Of a stretch of DNA of 64,000 nucleotides, positions 16,326-27,400 are shown in pieces. A program made the translations under genes and the position numbers. Source of the DNA: Cytophagaceae bacterium. GTDB taxonomy: Bacteria > Bacteroidota > Bacteroidia > Cytophagales > Flexibacteraceae. Below the pieces are notes generated by a model. It was not told the origin of the DNA and did not search any database. It was given only the letters and a program-made list of their open reading frames with translations. Every line of letters begins with the position of its first letter. Positions within the stretch are counted from its first letter, which is position 1. The stretch lies in contig CANGYH010000001.1 of the NCBI GenBank assembly GCA_947458545.1, positions 496,001-560,000 on the forward strand, in the 5' to 3' direction.

Positions 16326-17243
16326 ATGAGGCAGCCACAAGCATTCATCTACCTGCTATTGCCTGTGCTGCTGGTCGGGTCAGTCTGGCCCCTATGGGGT
16401 TTGCCAGCGGATGTTTTCACCCTCAGAGGCATTCGATTGATAAACTGCCTCTGTGCAGGCGGCGCGCTCAGCCTGGCCGGGCTACTCTTCCAGCAGCTTA
16501 CACGCAACCCCCTGGCAGACCCTTTTTTGAGTGGCGTAGCGCCCGCGGCCTTACTGGGGCAATTGCTGGGCATCTTGCTGGGGTTCCAGGCCCAGGCGCT
16601 TTTCCCTCTTGGCGCCTCCATGCTTGTTGCCTGCGCCATCGGAGGGGTAAGTCTGCTCAACATCCGCAAGAGCCGCACCACCATGCTGCTAACGGGCATC
16701 TTGCTGGGTAGCCTTTGCGTTACGGCCACACAGCTACTCACCTACCTCTTCCCGACCGATGCCGTCATCAAGGCCGTTTCCTTCCAGACCCTCAGCACGC
16801 TAGACCTGCCCGATACCCGATTTGGCATACCAGCCCTCTGCCTCTGCCTGATGGCAGCCGCTATGCTGGATACTCGGCTACGCGGTAGCATTATGGCCCT
16901 CACTTTCAGCACAGACAAGGCACACAGCCTGGGCCTCAACCCTACACTTTGGGCCATAGGGCTGCTGTTGCTGGCCTCTTTGCTTACAAGCCTCGTCACG
17001 GTATCCTTCGGGCTTATTGGGTTTGTTGGGTTTCTGGTGCCCAACCTGCTTAGGCTCACGCTCGGTGCGGGGGCGCGCTATACGCATCTGCTTGCCGTGC
17101 TGCTGGGTGGCCTTCTTTTGGCAGCGGCAGATGGCCTGGGCCGGCTCATGTTGGTTCCCTATGGCATTCCTGCGGGTTTGGTAACCTCGCTCATTGGGGC
17201 CCCCTTCTTGTTGGTGGTACTTTTGCATCGGCAAAAGCAGTAG
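16326..17243 (+). CDS. FecCD/BtuC-type ABC transporter permease
   Basis: 305 aa, almost entirely hydrophobic, with eight to ten predicted membrane helices. Family marks are RLINCLCAGGALSLAGLLFQ, the TRNPLADPFLSG motif, GLIGFVGFLVPNLLRL (the cytoplasmic coupling region) and GIPAGLVTSLIGAPFLLVVLL near the C-terminus. Such permeases import iron-siderophore, haem or cobalamin with a substrate-binding protein and an ATPase. Neither partner lies next to it in this window, so substrate is open; cobalamin would suit a cell that uses the B12 enzyme IcmF encoded nearby, but that is only a guess. The start at 16326 follows the promoter box and removes a non-conserved 34-residue extension. Confidence 0.85.
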   Translation: MRQPQAFIYLLLPVLLVGSVWPLWGLPADVFTLRGIRLINCLCAGGALSLAGLLFQQLTRNPLADPFLSGVAPAALLGQLLGILLGFQAQALFPLGASMLVACAIGGVSLLNIRKSRTTMLLTGILLGSLCVTATQLLTYLFPTDAVIKAVSFQTLSTLDLPDTRFGIPALCLCLMAAAMLDTRLRGSIMALTFSTDKAHSLGLNPTLWAIGLLLLASLLTSLVTVSFGLIGFVGFLVPNLLRLTLGAGARYTHLLAVLLGGLLLAAADGLGRLMLVPYGIPAGLVTSLIGAPFLLVVLLHRQKQ

Positions 17244-17245
17244 CC

Positions 17246-17656
17246 ATGCAACCCATCCGTTACCTAGTTTTCCCCTTTTCGGCCACGCACGTCCTTCGGA
17301 GAGCAGACTGGACGGAGGCAGAAAACACCGCCCAATTTGGCCCCTGCTGCAAGCCCAACGGCCACGGCCACAACTTCTATCTGACGGTAGCCTTCAGTAT
17401 CGCCGCACACTCAGTAGCCGTAGGCACAGGCACCGTCATAGACATCTTTGAAGGGCACATTGCCCAGCACCTGCACATGCAATCGCTCAACGACTATCTA
17501 CAAGGCCGTGAGCCCTACAGCCTGCCCACCTGCGAGAACGTCCTCTTCAAATTGCAAGACATGGCCCAGAGCCACTTCGCGGGCAGCCCCATTGTATTGC
17601 AGGCACTCCATCTCGAGGAGACCCGCAACAACGCCGTAGAGCTCCAGCTGGCATGA
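17246..17656 (+). CDS. 6-pyruvoyl-tetrahydropterin synthase family protein (QueD-like)
   Basis: 136 aa of the PTPS/QueD fold. Zinc ligands are recognisable as the His in FPFSATHVL and the pair in NGHGHNFYL, and the candidate catalytic Cys lies just before in GPCCKPNGHGHN. The PTCENVLFKL and LEETRNN motifs follow the family. The usual LDHxxLN, which supplies the catalytic Asp-His, reads LHMQSLN here, so activity may differ. It begins 2 bases after the permease and overlaps lpxB by 4 bases. Possible roles are queuosine precursor or pterin synthesis. Confidence 0.8.
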   Translation: MQPIRYLVFPFSATHVLRRADWTEAENTAQFGPCCKPNGHGHNFYLTVAFSIAAHSVAVGTGTVIDIFEGHIAQHLHMQSLNDYLQGREPYSLPTCENVLFKLQDMAQSHFAGSPIVLQALHLEETRNNAVELQLA

Positions 17657-18777
17657 GAATCTACATCATAGCCGGAGAGAAAAGCGGCGACCAACACGCC
17701 GCCGCCCTATTGGCAGAGCTAAAAAAGCACCTCCCCGGCCTGACGGTACGGGCCGTTGGCGGGCCGGCCTTGCAAGCAACCGGAGCCGAGATCGGTATCT
17801 CCTACGAAGAGATCAACTTCATGGGTGTGTACGAGGTCATCAAAAACATCTCTACCATCCGCAGGAAAATCAAAGAAATTAAGCAAGACATTGCCGCCTT
17901 TAAGCCAGACGCCACCATCCACGTAGATGCCTCGAGCCTCAATTTGCGCCTGGCCGCGTTTGTAAAGACAAAACAGATACCTACCCTCTATTACATAGCC
18001 CCCAAAGTCTGGGCCTGGAACACCGACCGGGTCTATAAAATCAAGCCGCTCTTCGACAAGCTCTTCGTTATTCTCCCTTTCGAGAAAACGTTTTACGAGC
18101 GCTATGGCCTAAAGGTAACCTACGCCGGCAACCCTACCTACGAGGCAGTATCGCGGTACAAGCAAGAGAATAAGCCCAGCGCCCAGCCCCCCTATGTAGC
18201 CCTCCTTGCGGGCAGCCGCAAACAAGAAGTATCAGGCATCTTGCCTACCCTGGTGAATCTGGCCCAATCATTACCAGAGACGAACTTCAAACTGGCTGCC
18301 GTAAGCAACTTAGCCCCAGAGGTGTATGCACAAGCTGCCAAAGCGCCCAACATTACCGTCGTCTTCGACCAAGCCTACAACATCCTTGCCAATGCAGAGG
18401 CTGCCGTCGTAGTAAGCGGTACTGCCACTCTAGAGACGGCCTTGTTTAAGGTGCCGCAAGTAGTAATCTATAAAACCAGTGCATTCACCGCTTTCGTAGT
18501 GGGCCAGGTTATAAAGGTGCCGTATATCTCCTTGGTCAATTTAATTGCCAACAGAGCCGTAGTCCCCGAGCTAATCCAAGACGATTGCACCCCCGATCGG
18601 ATAAGGCAAGAGCTTGTCCGCATCATGCATGGTGGCACAGGCAGGGCCGAAATGCTTAGCGCCTACAACGAGATTGCAGCCAGCATGGGCAATCCGCACG
18701 CCAGCCAAACGGCTGCGCAAGAGATTGCCACCTTCTTGCTGCAGCGTTGTAGCGCAGCAAACAGTTCTAGCAAGTAA
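17653..18777 (+). CDS. lpxB: Lipid-A-disaccharide synthase
   Basis: 374 aa, a normal length. LpxB joins UDP-2,3-diacylglucosamine and 2,3-diacylglucosamine-1-phosphate at the inner face of the cytoplasmic membrane during lipid A synthesis. The N-terminal IIAGEKSGDQHAA, the AVGGPALQATG segment, YYIAPKVWAWN and the C-terminal sugar-nucleotide site (LLAGSRKQEV, VVVSGTATLETAL) are diagnostic. Its ATG overlaps the preceding stop (ATGA). A strong inverted repeat follows the stop codon. It confirms that the organism makes an LPS-type outer membrane. Confidence 0.97.
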   Translation: MRIYIIAGEKSGDQHAAALLAELKKHLPGLTVRAVGGPALQATGAEIGISYEEINFMGVYEVIKNISTIRRKIKEIKQDIAAFKPDATIHVDASSLNLRLAAFVKTKQIPTLYYIAPKVWAWNTDRVYKIKPLFDKLFVILPFEKTFYERYGLKVTYAGNPTYEAVSRYKQENKPSAQPPYVALLAGSRKQEVSGILPTLVNLAQSLPETNFKLAAVSNLAPEVYAQAAKAPNITVVFDQAYNILANAEAAVVVSGTATLETALFKVPQVVIYKTSAFTAFVVGQVIKVPYISLVNLIANRAVVPELIQDDCTPDRIRQELVRIMHGGTGRAEMLSAYNEIAASMGNPHASQTAAQEIATFLLQRCSAANSSSK

Positions 18778-18802
18778 AAAGGGCCCTCTGCGAGGGCCCT
18801 TT
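18778..18802. terminator. Bidirectional hairpin between lpxB and icmF
   Basis: A perfect 11-bp stem (AAAGGGCCCTC with its complement) and a 3-base loop lie between two convergent genes, with A-rich and T-rich ends built into the stem. It could stop transcription from either side; the T tail is short in the lpxB direction. Confidence 0.75.
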
Positions 18803-18814
18803 GCATGGGTAGGC

Positions 18815-21800
18815 TTACATATTCCGCCGGTATTGCCCACCAACCTGATAGAGCGCGTTCGATATCTGCCCTAGCGTGCAGCACTTCACGGCCTCCATCA
18901 AGGCATTAAAGGTATTCTCGCCTTCGGCCGCCACTTTTTGCAATGTCTTTAAGGCCTGCTCGGCCCTTGCGGCATTGCGTGCCTTAAAGGCGTCGTTGTT
19001 GCTGATGGCCAGCTCCTTCTCGCTGGTAGAAGAGCGAATCACCTCCTCCGGCGTGATGGTTGGGCTGCCTTTCTTGTCCAAAAAGGTATTAACCCCAACG
19101 ATTTGAATCTTGCCCTCGTGCTTCAGCGTCTCATAGAGCAGACTCTCGTCCTGAATCTTGTTGCGCTGGTACATCCGCTCCATGGCTCCCAACACGCCTC
19201 CACGGTCAGACAGACGGCGGAACTCGGACATCACGGCCTTTTCTACCAAATCAGCCAGCTCTTCCATGATGAACGAGCCCTGCATTGGGTTCTCGTTCAG
19301 GTTCATGCCGAATTCCTTGTTCAGTATTAGCTGAATCGCCATGGCACGCCGCACGCTCTCTTCTGTAGGCGTGGTGATGGCCTCGTCATAGGCGTTGGTA
19401 TGCAGCGAGTTGCAGTTGTCGTAGATAGCATACAGCGCCTGCAGCGTGGTCCGGATGTCGTTAAAGGCAATCTCCTGCGCGTGCAGGCTGCGGCCGCTGG
19501 TCTGGATATGGTACTTCAGCTTCTGGCTGCGGTCGTTACCCTTGTAGCGATGCTTGATGGCCTTGGCCCAGATGCGCCGCGCTACCCGTCCAATCACGGC
19601 GTATTCCGTATCCGTCCCGTTGCTAAAGAAAAAGCTCAGGTTCGGCGCAAAGTCGTCAATGTGCATGCCCCGGCTCAGGTAATACTCCACGTAGGTAAAA
19701 CCGTTGGCCAGCGTCAGTGCCAACTGCGTAATGGGGTTGGCCCCCGCCTCCGCTATGTGGTAGCCCGAGATAGACACCGAGTAGAAGTTGCGCACCTCCT
19801 TGTCGATAAAGTACTGCTGGATATCGCCCATCATCCGCAGGGCAAACTCCGTAGAGAATATGCAGGTGTTCTGCGCTTGGTCTTCTTTTAAGATGTCGGC
19901 CTGCACCGTGCCACGCACCACCTTCAGCGTCGCGTCTTTAATGGCCTGGTACTCTTCGGCTGGCAACACCTCATCGCCGGATACTCCGAGCAAAGCCAGG
20001 CCTAGGCCATCGTTGCCTTCTGGCAGAGCGCCGTCGTAGGTGGGCACAGCTAGGCCTGCTTCCTCGTAAATGGCTTCAATCTTGCCCTTGGCCTCGGCCA
20101 ACCGGCCCGTCTTAGCCAGCACTTTTTCTACCTGCTGATCTATGGCAGCATTCAAAAAGAACGCCAGCACAATCGGCGCAGGCCCGTTGATGGTCATCGA
20201 AACCGAGGTCGAAGACGCGCACAGGTCAAACCCGGAGTACAGCCGCTTGGCATCATCCACCGTTGAGATGCTCACGCCCGAGTTACCAATCTTCCCATAG
20301 ATATCCGGGCGCAATCCGGGATCCTCGCCATATAGCGTCACAGAGTCAAACGCCGTAGAGAGGCGCTTGGCAGGCATGCCCTGGCTCACGTAGTGGAACC
20401 TGCGGTTCGTTCGCTCGGCATGGCCCTCGCCGGCAAACATGCGGGTAGGGTCCTCCCCCTCCCGCTTGAGCGGAAACACCCCGGCTGCATACGGAAACTT
20501 GCCCGGCACGTTCTCCAGCAAGCGCCAGCGCAGAATATCGCCCCAGTCCCTAAACTTAGGTAGGGTAACCTTGCGCACCTTGGTGCCGCTCAAGGTCGTA
20601 GTCACCAGGCTTTGCTCGATCGTCTTGTCGCGCACTTTGTAAGCGTAGTTGTCGCCCTCGTACTTGGCCACCAGATATTTCCAGTTGTTCAGTACCATCC
20701 TGCATTCGCCGTCCATGCGGTTTTCGGTCTCGAGATACTGCGCTTGCAGAGCGGCCACCGTTTCAGGCTGGCTAGAGCCCAGTGCCTCAATGGCACCTTT
20801 TAGGCAATAGAGCTTGGTGGCCAGCGCAGCCTGCGCCTCCACAAACTCACGGTACATGCGGTTCAGGTCGGCAATCTCGGCCAGGTAGTTGGCCCGGTCA
20901 GCCGGCAGCACTATCTGAGACTGCCGCGCCGCCCGAGGCAACTGCGGCTCAGAGAAGGTACTCGTCTGCTTGGCCTCCAAGTGCGCCATCAGCACCCTGA
21001 AGAGGTTGTCCATGCCCTCATCATTAAACTGGCTGGCACGGGTACCCACAACCGGGAGTTGGTCTTCAGGCGTTGTCCAAAGCTGGCGGTTGCGCACAAA
21101 CTGCTTCTTCACATCGCGTAGCGCATCTAGCGAACCCTTCTTATCAAACTTGTTGATGGCAATCACATCGGCAAAATCCAGCATGTCAATCTTCTCCAAC
21201 TGGGTAGCCGCGCCATACTCAGGCGTCATCACATACAGGCTCACGTCCGCATGCTCGGTAATCTGGGTATCAGACTGCCCGATGCCCGAGGTCTCCAGGA
21301 TCACAAGGTCAAACCCGGCCACCTTGGCCAGCGCCACCGCATCAGACACATACCGGCTCAGCGACAGGTTGCTCTGCCGCGTAGCCATAGAGCGCATATA
21401 GACGCCAAACTGGTGCAGGCTGTTCATCCGGATACGGTCTCCCAGCAAGGCCCCGCCAGACTTCTTCCGGCTCGGATCTACCGATATGATGGCCAGCTTC
21501 TTACCCGGATAAGCAAGTGCAAAGCGCCGCGCCAGCTCATCAATAAGGCTAGACTTACCAGCCCCTCCGGTGCCCGTAATACCCAGCACCGGGGTTGAGA
21601 TTTCTCCCAGTCTATCTGCAATACGTGCGCGGATCAACTGCGCCTCCTCTTCCGAGGCCTCGGCATGGGTTATCAGGCGGGCCAGGGCGTTCTGGTCGCC
21701 CTCCATCAGCGCTTCCAGGTTGGCGGCCAGGGCATCCTGGGGCTCCTCTACCCCGGCAGCGGCTGGGATGGTCCGGTAGGCCCGCACGTCGTAGTCGCAG

Positions 21801-22231
21801 CGCTGCAGCACGTCGTTGATCATCCCCTGCAGGCCCATGGCCCGCCCGTCATCGGGCGAGTAAAGCCGCTCTATGCCATAGGAATGTAGCTCCTCAATCT
21901 CTGTAGGCAGAATGGTACCGCCGCCGCCACCAAAAATCTTGATATGACCGGCACCGCGCTCGTCCAGCAGGTCTTTCACGTACTTAAAGAACTCCAGGTG
22001 CCCCCCTTGATAGCTGGTGATGGCAATACCCTGGGCATCCTCTTGCACGGCACAATTCACAATCTCTGCCGCAGAGCGGTTATGGCCCAAGTGGATGATC
22101 TCTGCCCCGCTAGACTGCAAGATGCGGCGCATGATGTTGATGGCCGCGTCGTGCCCGTCGAACAGCGACGTAGAGGTTACTATGCGGACAGAATGCCTGG
22201 GCTTATAAGGGGCCGGTGTCGGAAAATCCAT
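18815..22231 (-). CDS. icmF: Fused isobutyryl-CoA mutase (B12 domain, G-protein chaperone, mutase)
   Basis: 1138 aa. In IcmF proteins one chain holds a cobalamin-binding domain, a MeaB-like GTPase chaperone and the mutase barrel; they interconvert isobutyryl-CoA and n-butyryl-CoA, and some act on longer branched acyl-CoAs. Here the B12 domain occupies about 15-150, with [11 protein letters not shown] giving the lower-ligand His. The GTPase has Walker [14 protein letters not shown] near 215, the switch [10 protein letters not shown] and NKFD near 360. The mutase barrel starts near 560 ([10 protein letters not shown]) and contains [12 protein letters not shown]. This domain order distinguishes it from ordinary methylmalonyl-CoA mutase. 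Adenosylcobalamin is the expected cofactor. Confidence 0.94.
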   Translation of the reverse strand: MDFPTPAPYKPRHSVRIVTSTSLFDGHDAAINIMRRILQSSGAEIIHLGHNRSAAEIVNCAVQEDAQGIAITSYQGGHLEFFKYVKDLLDERGAGHIKIFGGGGGTILPTEIEELHSYGIERLYSPDDGRAMGLQGMINDVLQRCDYDVRAYRTIPAAAGVEEPQDALAANLEALMEGDQNALARLITHAEASEEEAQLIRARIADRLGEISTPVLGITGTGGAGKSSLIDELARRFALAYPGKKLAIISVDPSRKKSGGALLGDRIRMNSLHQFGVYMRSMATRQSNLSLSRYVSDAVALAKVAGFDLVILETSGIGQSDTQITEHADVSLYVMTPEYGAATQLEKIDMLDFADVIAINKFDKKGSLDALRDVKKQFVRNRQLWTTPEDQLPVVGTRASQFNDEGMDNLFRVLMAHLEAKQTSTFSEPQLPRAARQSQIVLPADRANYLAEIADLNRMYREFVEAQAALATKLYCLKGAIEALGSSQPETVAALQAQYLETENRMDGECRMVLNNWKYLVAKYEGDNYAYKVRDKTIEQSLVTTTLSGTKVRKVTLPKFRDWGDILRWRLLENVPGKFPYAAGVFPLKREGEDPTRMFAGEGHAERTNRRFHYVSQGMPAKRLSTAFDSVTLYGEDPGLRPDIYGKIGNSGVSISTVDDAKRLYSGFDLCASSTSVSMTINGPAPIVLAFFLNAAIDQQVEKVLAKTGRLAEAKGKIEAIYEEAGLAVPTYDGALPEGNDGLGLALLGVSGDEVLPAEEYQAIKDATLKVVRGTVQADILKEDQAQNTCIFSTEFALRMMGDIQQYFIDKEVRNFYSVSISGYHIAEAGANPITQLALTLANGFTYVEYYLSRGMHIDDFAPNLSFFFSNGTDTEYAVIGRVARRIWAKAIKHRYKGNDRSQKLKYHIQTSGRSLHAQEIAFNDIRTTLQALYAIYDNCNSLHTNAYDEAITTPTEESVRRAMAIQLILNKEFGMNLNENPMQGSFIMEELADLVEKAVMSEFRRLSDRGGVLGAMERMYQRNKIQDESLLYETLKHEGKIQIVGVNTFLDKKGSPTITPEEVIRSSTSEKELAISNNDAFKARNAARAEQALKTLQKVAAEGENTFNALMEAVKCCTLGQISNALYQVGGQYRRNM

Positions 22232-22350
22232 GTGCGTGTGTGCCTGTTAAGCAAATGTGCAGAGATTGAGGCGGCCGTGTCGGCCACCGGCACGCCAGAT
22301 TTGCACAACCTGACGCCTGGCAACCTAACTCACCATCCCGCAATCCGGTT

Positions 22351-23451
22351 GTGAAATTACGCATATCCATCACCCCAAAGACATTCTGGCCTTCATTTAC
22401 CGTCCGCACCAGCAGAGGTATTATACCCCAGAAGACATCTTACTTCGTGCTGCTGCGGGCTGGCACAGACTGGGGCCTGGGCGAGGGCGCTCCCCTACCC
22501 GGCCTCAGCCTCGATGGTGACGGCGAGTGGCAGCGCCTGCAAACGTGGCTAAGCAAAAATCCCGAGCGCGCCATACCAGACCCTGGCCCAGCTGCCTGCT
22601 ATGCCTGGGCCCAAAACCTGTTACAACAGGCAGGCCTGGCCCACGCAAGCTCTTTGCGGTATGCCCTGGAGGCAGCCGCGCTTTCCCTAACCTCGGGCCA
22701 GCCAGAGGTGTACTTCCGTAACGCCTTTACACGTGGAGCGCAATCGCTAGAAATCAACGGGCTGGTCTGGATGGACGACCTGCAGGCCATGTACCACCAA
22801 GCGCTAGAGAAAGCCCGCCAAGGCTTCAGCACCATCAAGTTCAAAATAGGTACCCACGCTTGGGCAGACGAGTTGGCCTTGCTACAAGCCTTTAGAACGC
22901 AATACCCTGCCGAGGCTGTCACCATCCGGGTAGATGCCAATGGTGCCTACAAGCCCGATGCCGCCCTGCGCGTGATGGACGATCTGGCACGGCTGCACGT
23001 CCATTCCATAGAGCAACCCATAGCCCAAGGCAACCACAACGCCATGCGCCGCCTGGTGGCTGAAGGCGCCATCCCCATCGGCCTAGACGAAGAGCTTATC
23101 ACCCCCATGCCCTCTGACGAGTTGGTAGATATGCTGGCCTACATCTCCGCGCCCTACCTCATCCTAAAGCCCACCCTTATTGGAGGTCTTAAGCATACCG
23201 CAGACCTAATCACACTATCAGCCCAGTGGGGCAGCCAATGGTGGCTCACCAGCAGCCTGGAGACGCCCATAGGCCTCACGGCCCTGGCCCAGTTTGCCGC
23301 TGAGCACAAGGCCAGCCTGCCCCAGGGCCTCTCTACAGGCAAAGTGTACCAAAACGAGCTAACCCACCCCAACCGCCTGGAAGGCAAGCACCTAACCTTC
23401 CACCCAGAGGCCCGCTTTAACCTGGACTTCCTAACTGCCACCGAGGCCTGA
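22351..23451 (+). CDS. menC: o-Succinylbenzoate synthase
   Basis: 366 aa, enolase superfamily. MenC dehydrates SHCHC to o-succinylbenzoate in menaquinone synthesis. Characteristic motifs are present in order: INGLVWMDD, the KFKIG lysine of the first catalytic pair, IRVDANGAY and SIEQPIAQG metal ligands, LDEELI, LILKPTLIGG with the second Lys, and SSLETPIGLTALAQ. The conserved Arg/Thr-rich N-terminus begins at the GTG at 22351, for which no ATG alternative was found. The other men genes are not nearby. The gene lies divergent to icmF across a 119-bp gap in which I see no strong promoter. Confidence 0.88.
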   Translation: MKLRISITPKTFWPSFTVRTSRGIIPQKTSYFVLLRAGTDWGLGEGAPLPGLSLDGDGEWQRLQTWLSKNPERAIPDPGPAACYAWAQNLLQQAGLAHASSLRYALEAAALSLTSGQPEVYFRNAFTRGAQSLEINGLVWMDDLQAMYHQALEKARQGFSTIKFKIGTHAWADELALLQAFRTQYPAEAVTIRVDANGAYKPDAALRVMDDLARLHVHSIEQPIAQGNHNAMRRLVAEGAIPIGLDEELITPMPSDELVDMLAYISAPYLILKPTLIGGLKHTADLITLSAQWGSQWWLTSSLETPIGLTALAQFAAEHKASLPQGLSTGKVYQNELTHPNRLEGKHLTFHPEARFNLDFLTATEA

Positions 23452-23475
23452 ATCACAATCTTTACGCCCAAACAG

Positions 23476-23483
23476 CACCTTTG
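23476..23483 (+). promoter_or_regulatory. Candidate -7 box immediately before nadC
   Basis: CACCTTTG differs from TAnnTTTG only in the first base and ends 5 bases before the nadC ATG. It lies in the 37-base gap after menC. If active, the transcript would be leaderless; otherwise nadC is read from the menC promoter. Confidence 0.35.
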
Positions 23484-23488
23484 CACCC

Positions 23489-24346
23489 ATGTTGCCCTAC
23501 CTGACGCGCGAGAATCTGGACCGATTTATAGCTGATGCCCTGGCAGAAGACATTGGCCCCGGAGACTATTCTACCCTGGCCTGCTTTCCTGAGACAGAGC
23601 GCGGCAAGGTTAGGCTGCTCTGCAAATCCAGCGGCGTTTTGGCGGGTGTCGGCATGGCGCAAGAAATCCTGCGCCGCTTTGATCCTGAAGCCCAATTAGA
23701 TATCCGCCTGTCAGACGGGGCAACTTTCCAAGCCAGTGATGTCGCCTTCTACCTGGAGGCCAGGGTGCAAACCCTGCTGAGCGCCGAACGCCTCATCCTC
23801 AACTGCATGCAGCGTATGAGCGGCATCGCCACCCACACCCGCGCCCTGGCCGACATCGTAGCCGGCACCGGCTGCCAGATACTTGATACCCGCAAAACCA
23901 CGCCCAACTTCCGCCTGGCAGAGAAGTGGGCCGTGGCTATCGGCGGCGGGCAAAACCATCGCTATGCCTTATATGACATGGTCATGCTCAAAGACAACCA
24001 CATCGACTTTTGCGGGGGTATCACCCAGGCCGTAACTAAAACACAAAAATACCTCAAAACCAATAGCTTAAATCTGGACATTGAGGTAGAAATCCGCACC
24101 TTAGACCAAGTTGCAGAAGCGCTTTCGCTACCCGGCATCCGCCGCCTCTTGTTAGACAACATGACGCCCGAGCAGGTCAGTACCTGCGTTACCCTGATCC
24201 AGGGCAGAGTAGAGACCGAGGCCAGCGGCAACATCAACAAAACTAATTTGAGGACCTATGCAGAAACCGGGGTAAATTACGTTTCTATGGGGAGCCTCAC
24301 CTATGGCGCCACTCCGCTAGACCTCAGCCTCAAAGCCTGCAACTAA
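23489..24346 (+). CDS. nadC: Nicotinate-nucleotide pyrophosphorylase (quinolinate phosphoribosyltransferase)
   Basis: 285 aa, the standard NadC length. It converts quinolinate and PRPP to nicotinate mononucleotide in NAD synthesis. Visible motifs: EDIGPGDYST near the N-terminus, ERLILNCMQRMSGIAT, the quinolinate-binding LDTRKTTPNFR, GGGQNHRYALYDMVMLKDNH, and the C-terminal LLLDNMTPEQV. No nadA or nadB was seen nearby, whereas a 3-hydroxyanthranilate dioxygenase lies 14 kb downstream, so quinolinate may come from tryptophan. Confidence 0.96.
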   Translation: MLPYLTRENLDRFIADALAEDIGPGDYSTLACFPETERGKVRLLCKSSGVLAGVGMAQEILRRFDPEAQLDIRLSDGATFQASDVAFYLEARVQTLLSAERLILNCMQRMSGIATHTRALADIVAGTGCQILDTRKTTPNFRLAEKWAVAIGGGQNHRYALYDMVMLKDNHIDFCGGITQAVTKTQKYLKTNSLNLDIEVEIRTLDQVAEALSLPGIRRLLLDNMTPEQVSTCVTLIQGRVETEASGNINKTNLRTYAETGVNYVSMGSLTYGATPLDLSLKACN

Positions 24347-24452
24347 GCCAAAATTCCAACGCCCGCTACAACCCAGATTACCTTTCAATAGGTCTTAGAG
24401 ATGCATGCAAAGGGTTTTTAAGTTATCTTCGCACTTTATTACATTTCACCAC

Positions 24453-27400
24453 ATGCGCCTATCGCTACGGCTGCTTTTATTGGTGTTTCATTTGCCCTTT
24501 TTGAGTTTTGGGCAATTGAACATCGGCCCAGACTCTAACCTCTGCATCACCACGGCCCCCTTTCAACTACGGACGAACGGCAACAGTTTTGGTGGTACCT
24601 GGACGAGTAACCCCGCAGGCTACGTTACGCCCACAGGGGTATTCAACCCAAGGGCTGGTATTCCTTTCCCACCCACGGGCATCGAGGTAACCTACACCGT
24701 AGCTGGGCAGAGCGGCACCAGGCGCTTTGGTATTGCCTCTTTCTCGCCTTTTGTAGAAGCTGGTAAAGACACCATGGTATGCGCAGGCGTACCTCTACCC
24801 CTGGCCATTGGTATGATACCACAGCCGGGCATCACCTACCGCTGGTGGCGGCAACGGCCCATTAATGGTCCGGGCATCCCCGCCAACGGCCTAGACAACA
24901 CCACCAACCCTCGCCCAACCGTCAACCTGCCAGACGTTACCGGCCGAGATTATCGCGTCAAATACTTCCTCGGGGCTACCCCCAACAACGGCGGCTGCAC
25001 CTCTTACGACTCCGTCATTGTTACTGTTTTCCCCCGCACCTCGGTGCAGGTACGCCGCCCCGGCCTGCGCATCTTTTGCGCCAGCAACGACACCGTCCTG
25101 CTGCCCCAAGGCACACCCACCTACGGCCTCTGGTACGGTGCCGGCATCGTGAATCGCTACCCTGGCCTTTTCATCCCATCCAGAGACATTGCCGGTGCCG
25201 TCGTGCTAGACTACCGCACCCCCTGCAACGTAGCGCCGGGCCAGCAAAACATCTTCGACACCGTTTTCGTCTTAGACCCACAATCCTTCTCCGTCGATGC
25301 GGGCCCCAACCAAGAGCAATGCGTCAACCTGGATAGCCTACGGCTGACGGGCTTCCCCGCAGGCGGCAGATGGATCGGCCCAGGCATACGCGCCGATGGA
25401 TGGATAGTCCGCCCTGCCCGCTCTCTGGCAGCCCCTGCGCCCAACAACCCCACCAAATGGTATAAATACTGCTGGCCCGCAGACACCGGCGTATGCAAAG
25501 CCTGCGACAGTATGCAGATCACCTGGAAAGACTACCCCAACGTCCGCCCAGCCAACAACCTGACGCTCTGCAACAACGACGACCCCACCGAGCTTACTGG
25601 CGCAAGCCCAGCCGGTGGCATCTACACCAACCAGAACCCTGCCACGGCGGGGCTCATCAGCGGTAATACCGTAGCCCCAGGCGTCCGCCGCTACGACAAT
25701 ACCGTTTCCGTAATCCGCTACACCTTTACCGCCCCCAATGGCTGCTCCAACTTTGCAGAGAGCTTTGTCACCATCAATAAAATAGACACGGCCAACGTCG
25801 GGAGCGACACCTCTGTTTGCGCCAATGCCAGGTCTTTCAACCTGACGGGGGCCACCCCGCAAGGCGGCTCTTGGTCTTCGCCAGACCCTCGGGCCAACAA
25901 CCTCTTCAGGCCCGCAGGTGGTAGCACCATCCAGCCCAACCCAACGGTAACGGGCGTCTTCAAGTACATCTACACCATTGTGGCCCGTGGTTGTACCTCT
26001 AAAGACAGCCTCAACATCACCTTCTTACAGGCACCACAAAACATCCGGGCCCTCCCCAGAGACACCACCGTCTGCGCCAACAGCCGTCCATTCTCGCTGC
26101 GGGGCACACCTGCCGGTGGCAAATTCTTCAACCGCGCGGGCCGTACACCTGCCTTCGGTATAGATACGGTTGCTGGCAGATTTTTACCGGCTCCATCGTT
26201 AGAGGGCACACAAACCATCTACTACATCGTTAAATCTGCCCAAGGCTGCCCCGGCCGAGACAGCCTGACGGTCAACGTGCGCCCCATACCTCGCGTCAAC
26301 CTGGGCACAGATCTTCAGATCTGCTCCATGCGGCCCAGAGACTCTATAGCGCTTGGCATAGACACCATCACCTGGTCTAACGGCAACCGGTTTACCTACC
26401 AGTGGTCGGGCTCGCAGGGCACACAAGGGCTGCGCGGCAGCTTGCTACGCTCCAAGGTATTTGCCACCCTCGTTAATACAGACACTGGTATCGTTACCAG
26501 GCGTTACACGCTGCGCGTAACCAACACCACCACCAACTGTACCAATACCGATACGCTGGCCATCGCCATCGTACCCCGTCCGCAGGCCATCATCATCGTT
26601 CCCCGAGACACCGCCGCCTGCCAGGGCGACAGCATAACCCTGGTAGCCCGCCGCCCCTTGCGAGAGCTGGCCCGGTACCAATACCAGTGGTACACCCGCA
26701 ACAACGTACTGACGCCGCGCCCGACAGACTCCACCTTCAGGCTTGTCGTCAGAGAGTCAGGGCGCTACTTCTTACGCGTTTTCGACACGACCCAGGTCAG
26801 CTTCGGCCTCTGCTCCGACACCACACCCAGAGACCGTAGCATCAACATTCGCATCAAGCCCAGGCTAAACCCAACCATTGCCGGCAAGCCTGATTTCTGC
26901 GCCAAAGGGCAAGACACCCTCATCGCAAGGCCTGCCTTCAGGCAAGGTCAGGGGGTACGCTACCAATGGTTGCGCAACGGTGCCCTCATCCAAAATGCCG
27001 TCGATACCCTGTACAACGCACGCATCGTGGCCAGCTACCGGGTAATCCTTACAGATTCTCGGTTCGGTGTTACTTGCACCGATACAAGCGCCAGCGTCTT
27101 TGCAGACTCTATCACCGTTCCGTTCAACAACGTAGTTGTCAACGGCACAGACACCACCTTTAGCATCTGCGCCAACCGCCTGCCCTTCACCGTCACGGCA
27201 CCTATAGACTCTATTGCCGGACGCCGCAACAGCTTCCTATACCGCTGGCAAGACGGCAGCACCCGCCACTTCTTTACCATAGACACGACGGGCAACTACT
27301 TCGTCCAGGTCTTCAACCAGTGCGGTAGTGCCACAGACACCATCCGCGTTTCAGAGGTATTACCTGTACCAGTAAACACCATCCTGCGCAGCGGCTTCCC

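Noticed and set aside
19400-19891. 163-codon plus-strand frame inside icmF
   Set aside because: Antisense to conserved mutase sequence; no recognisable domains.
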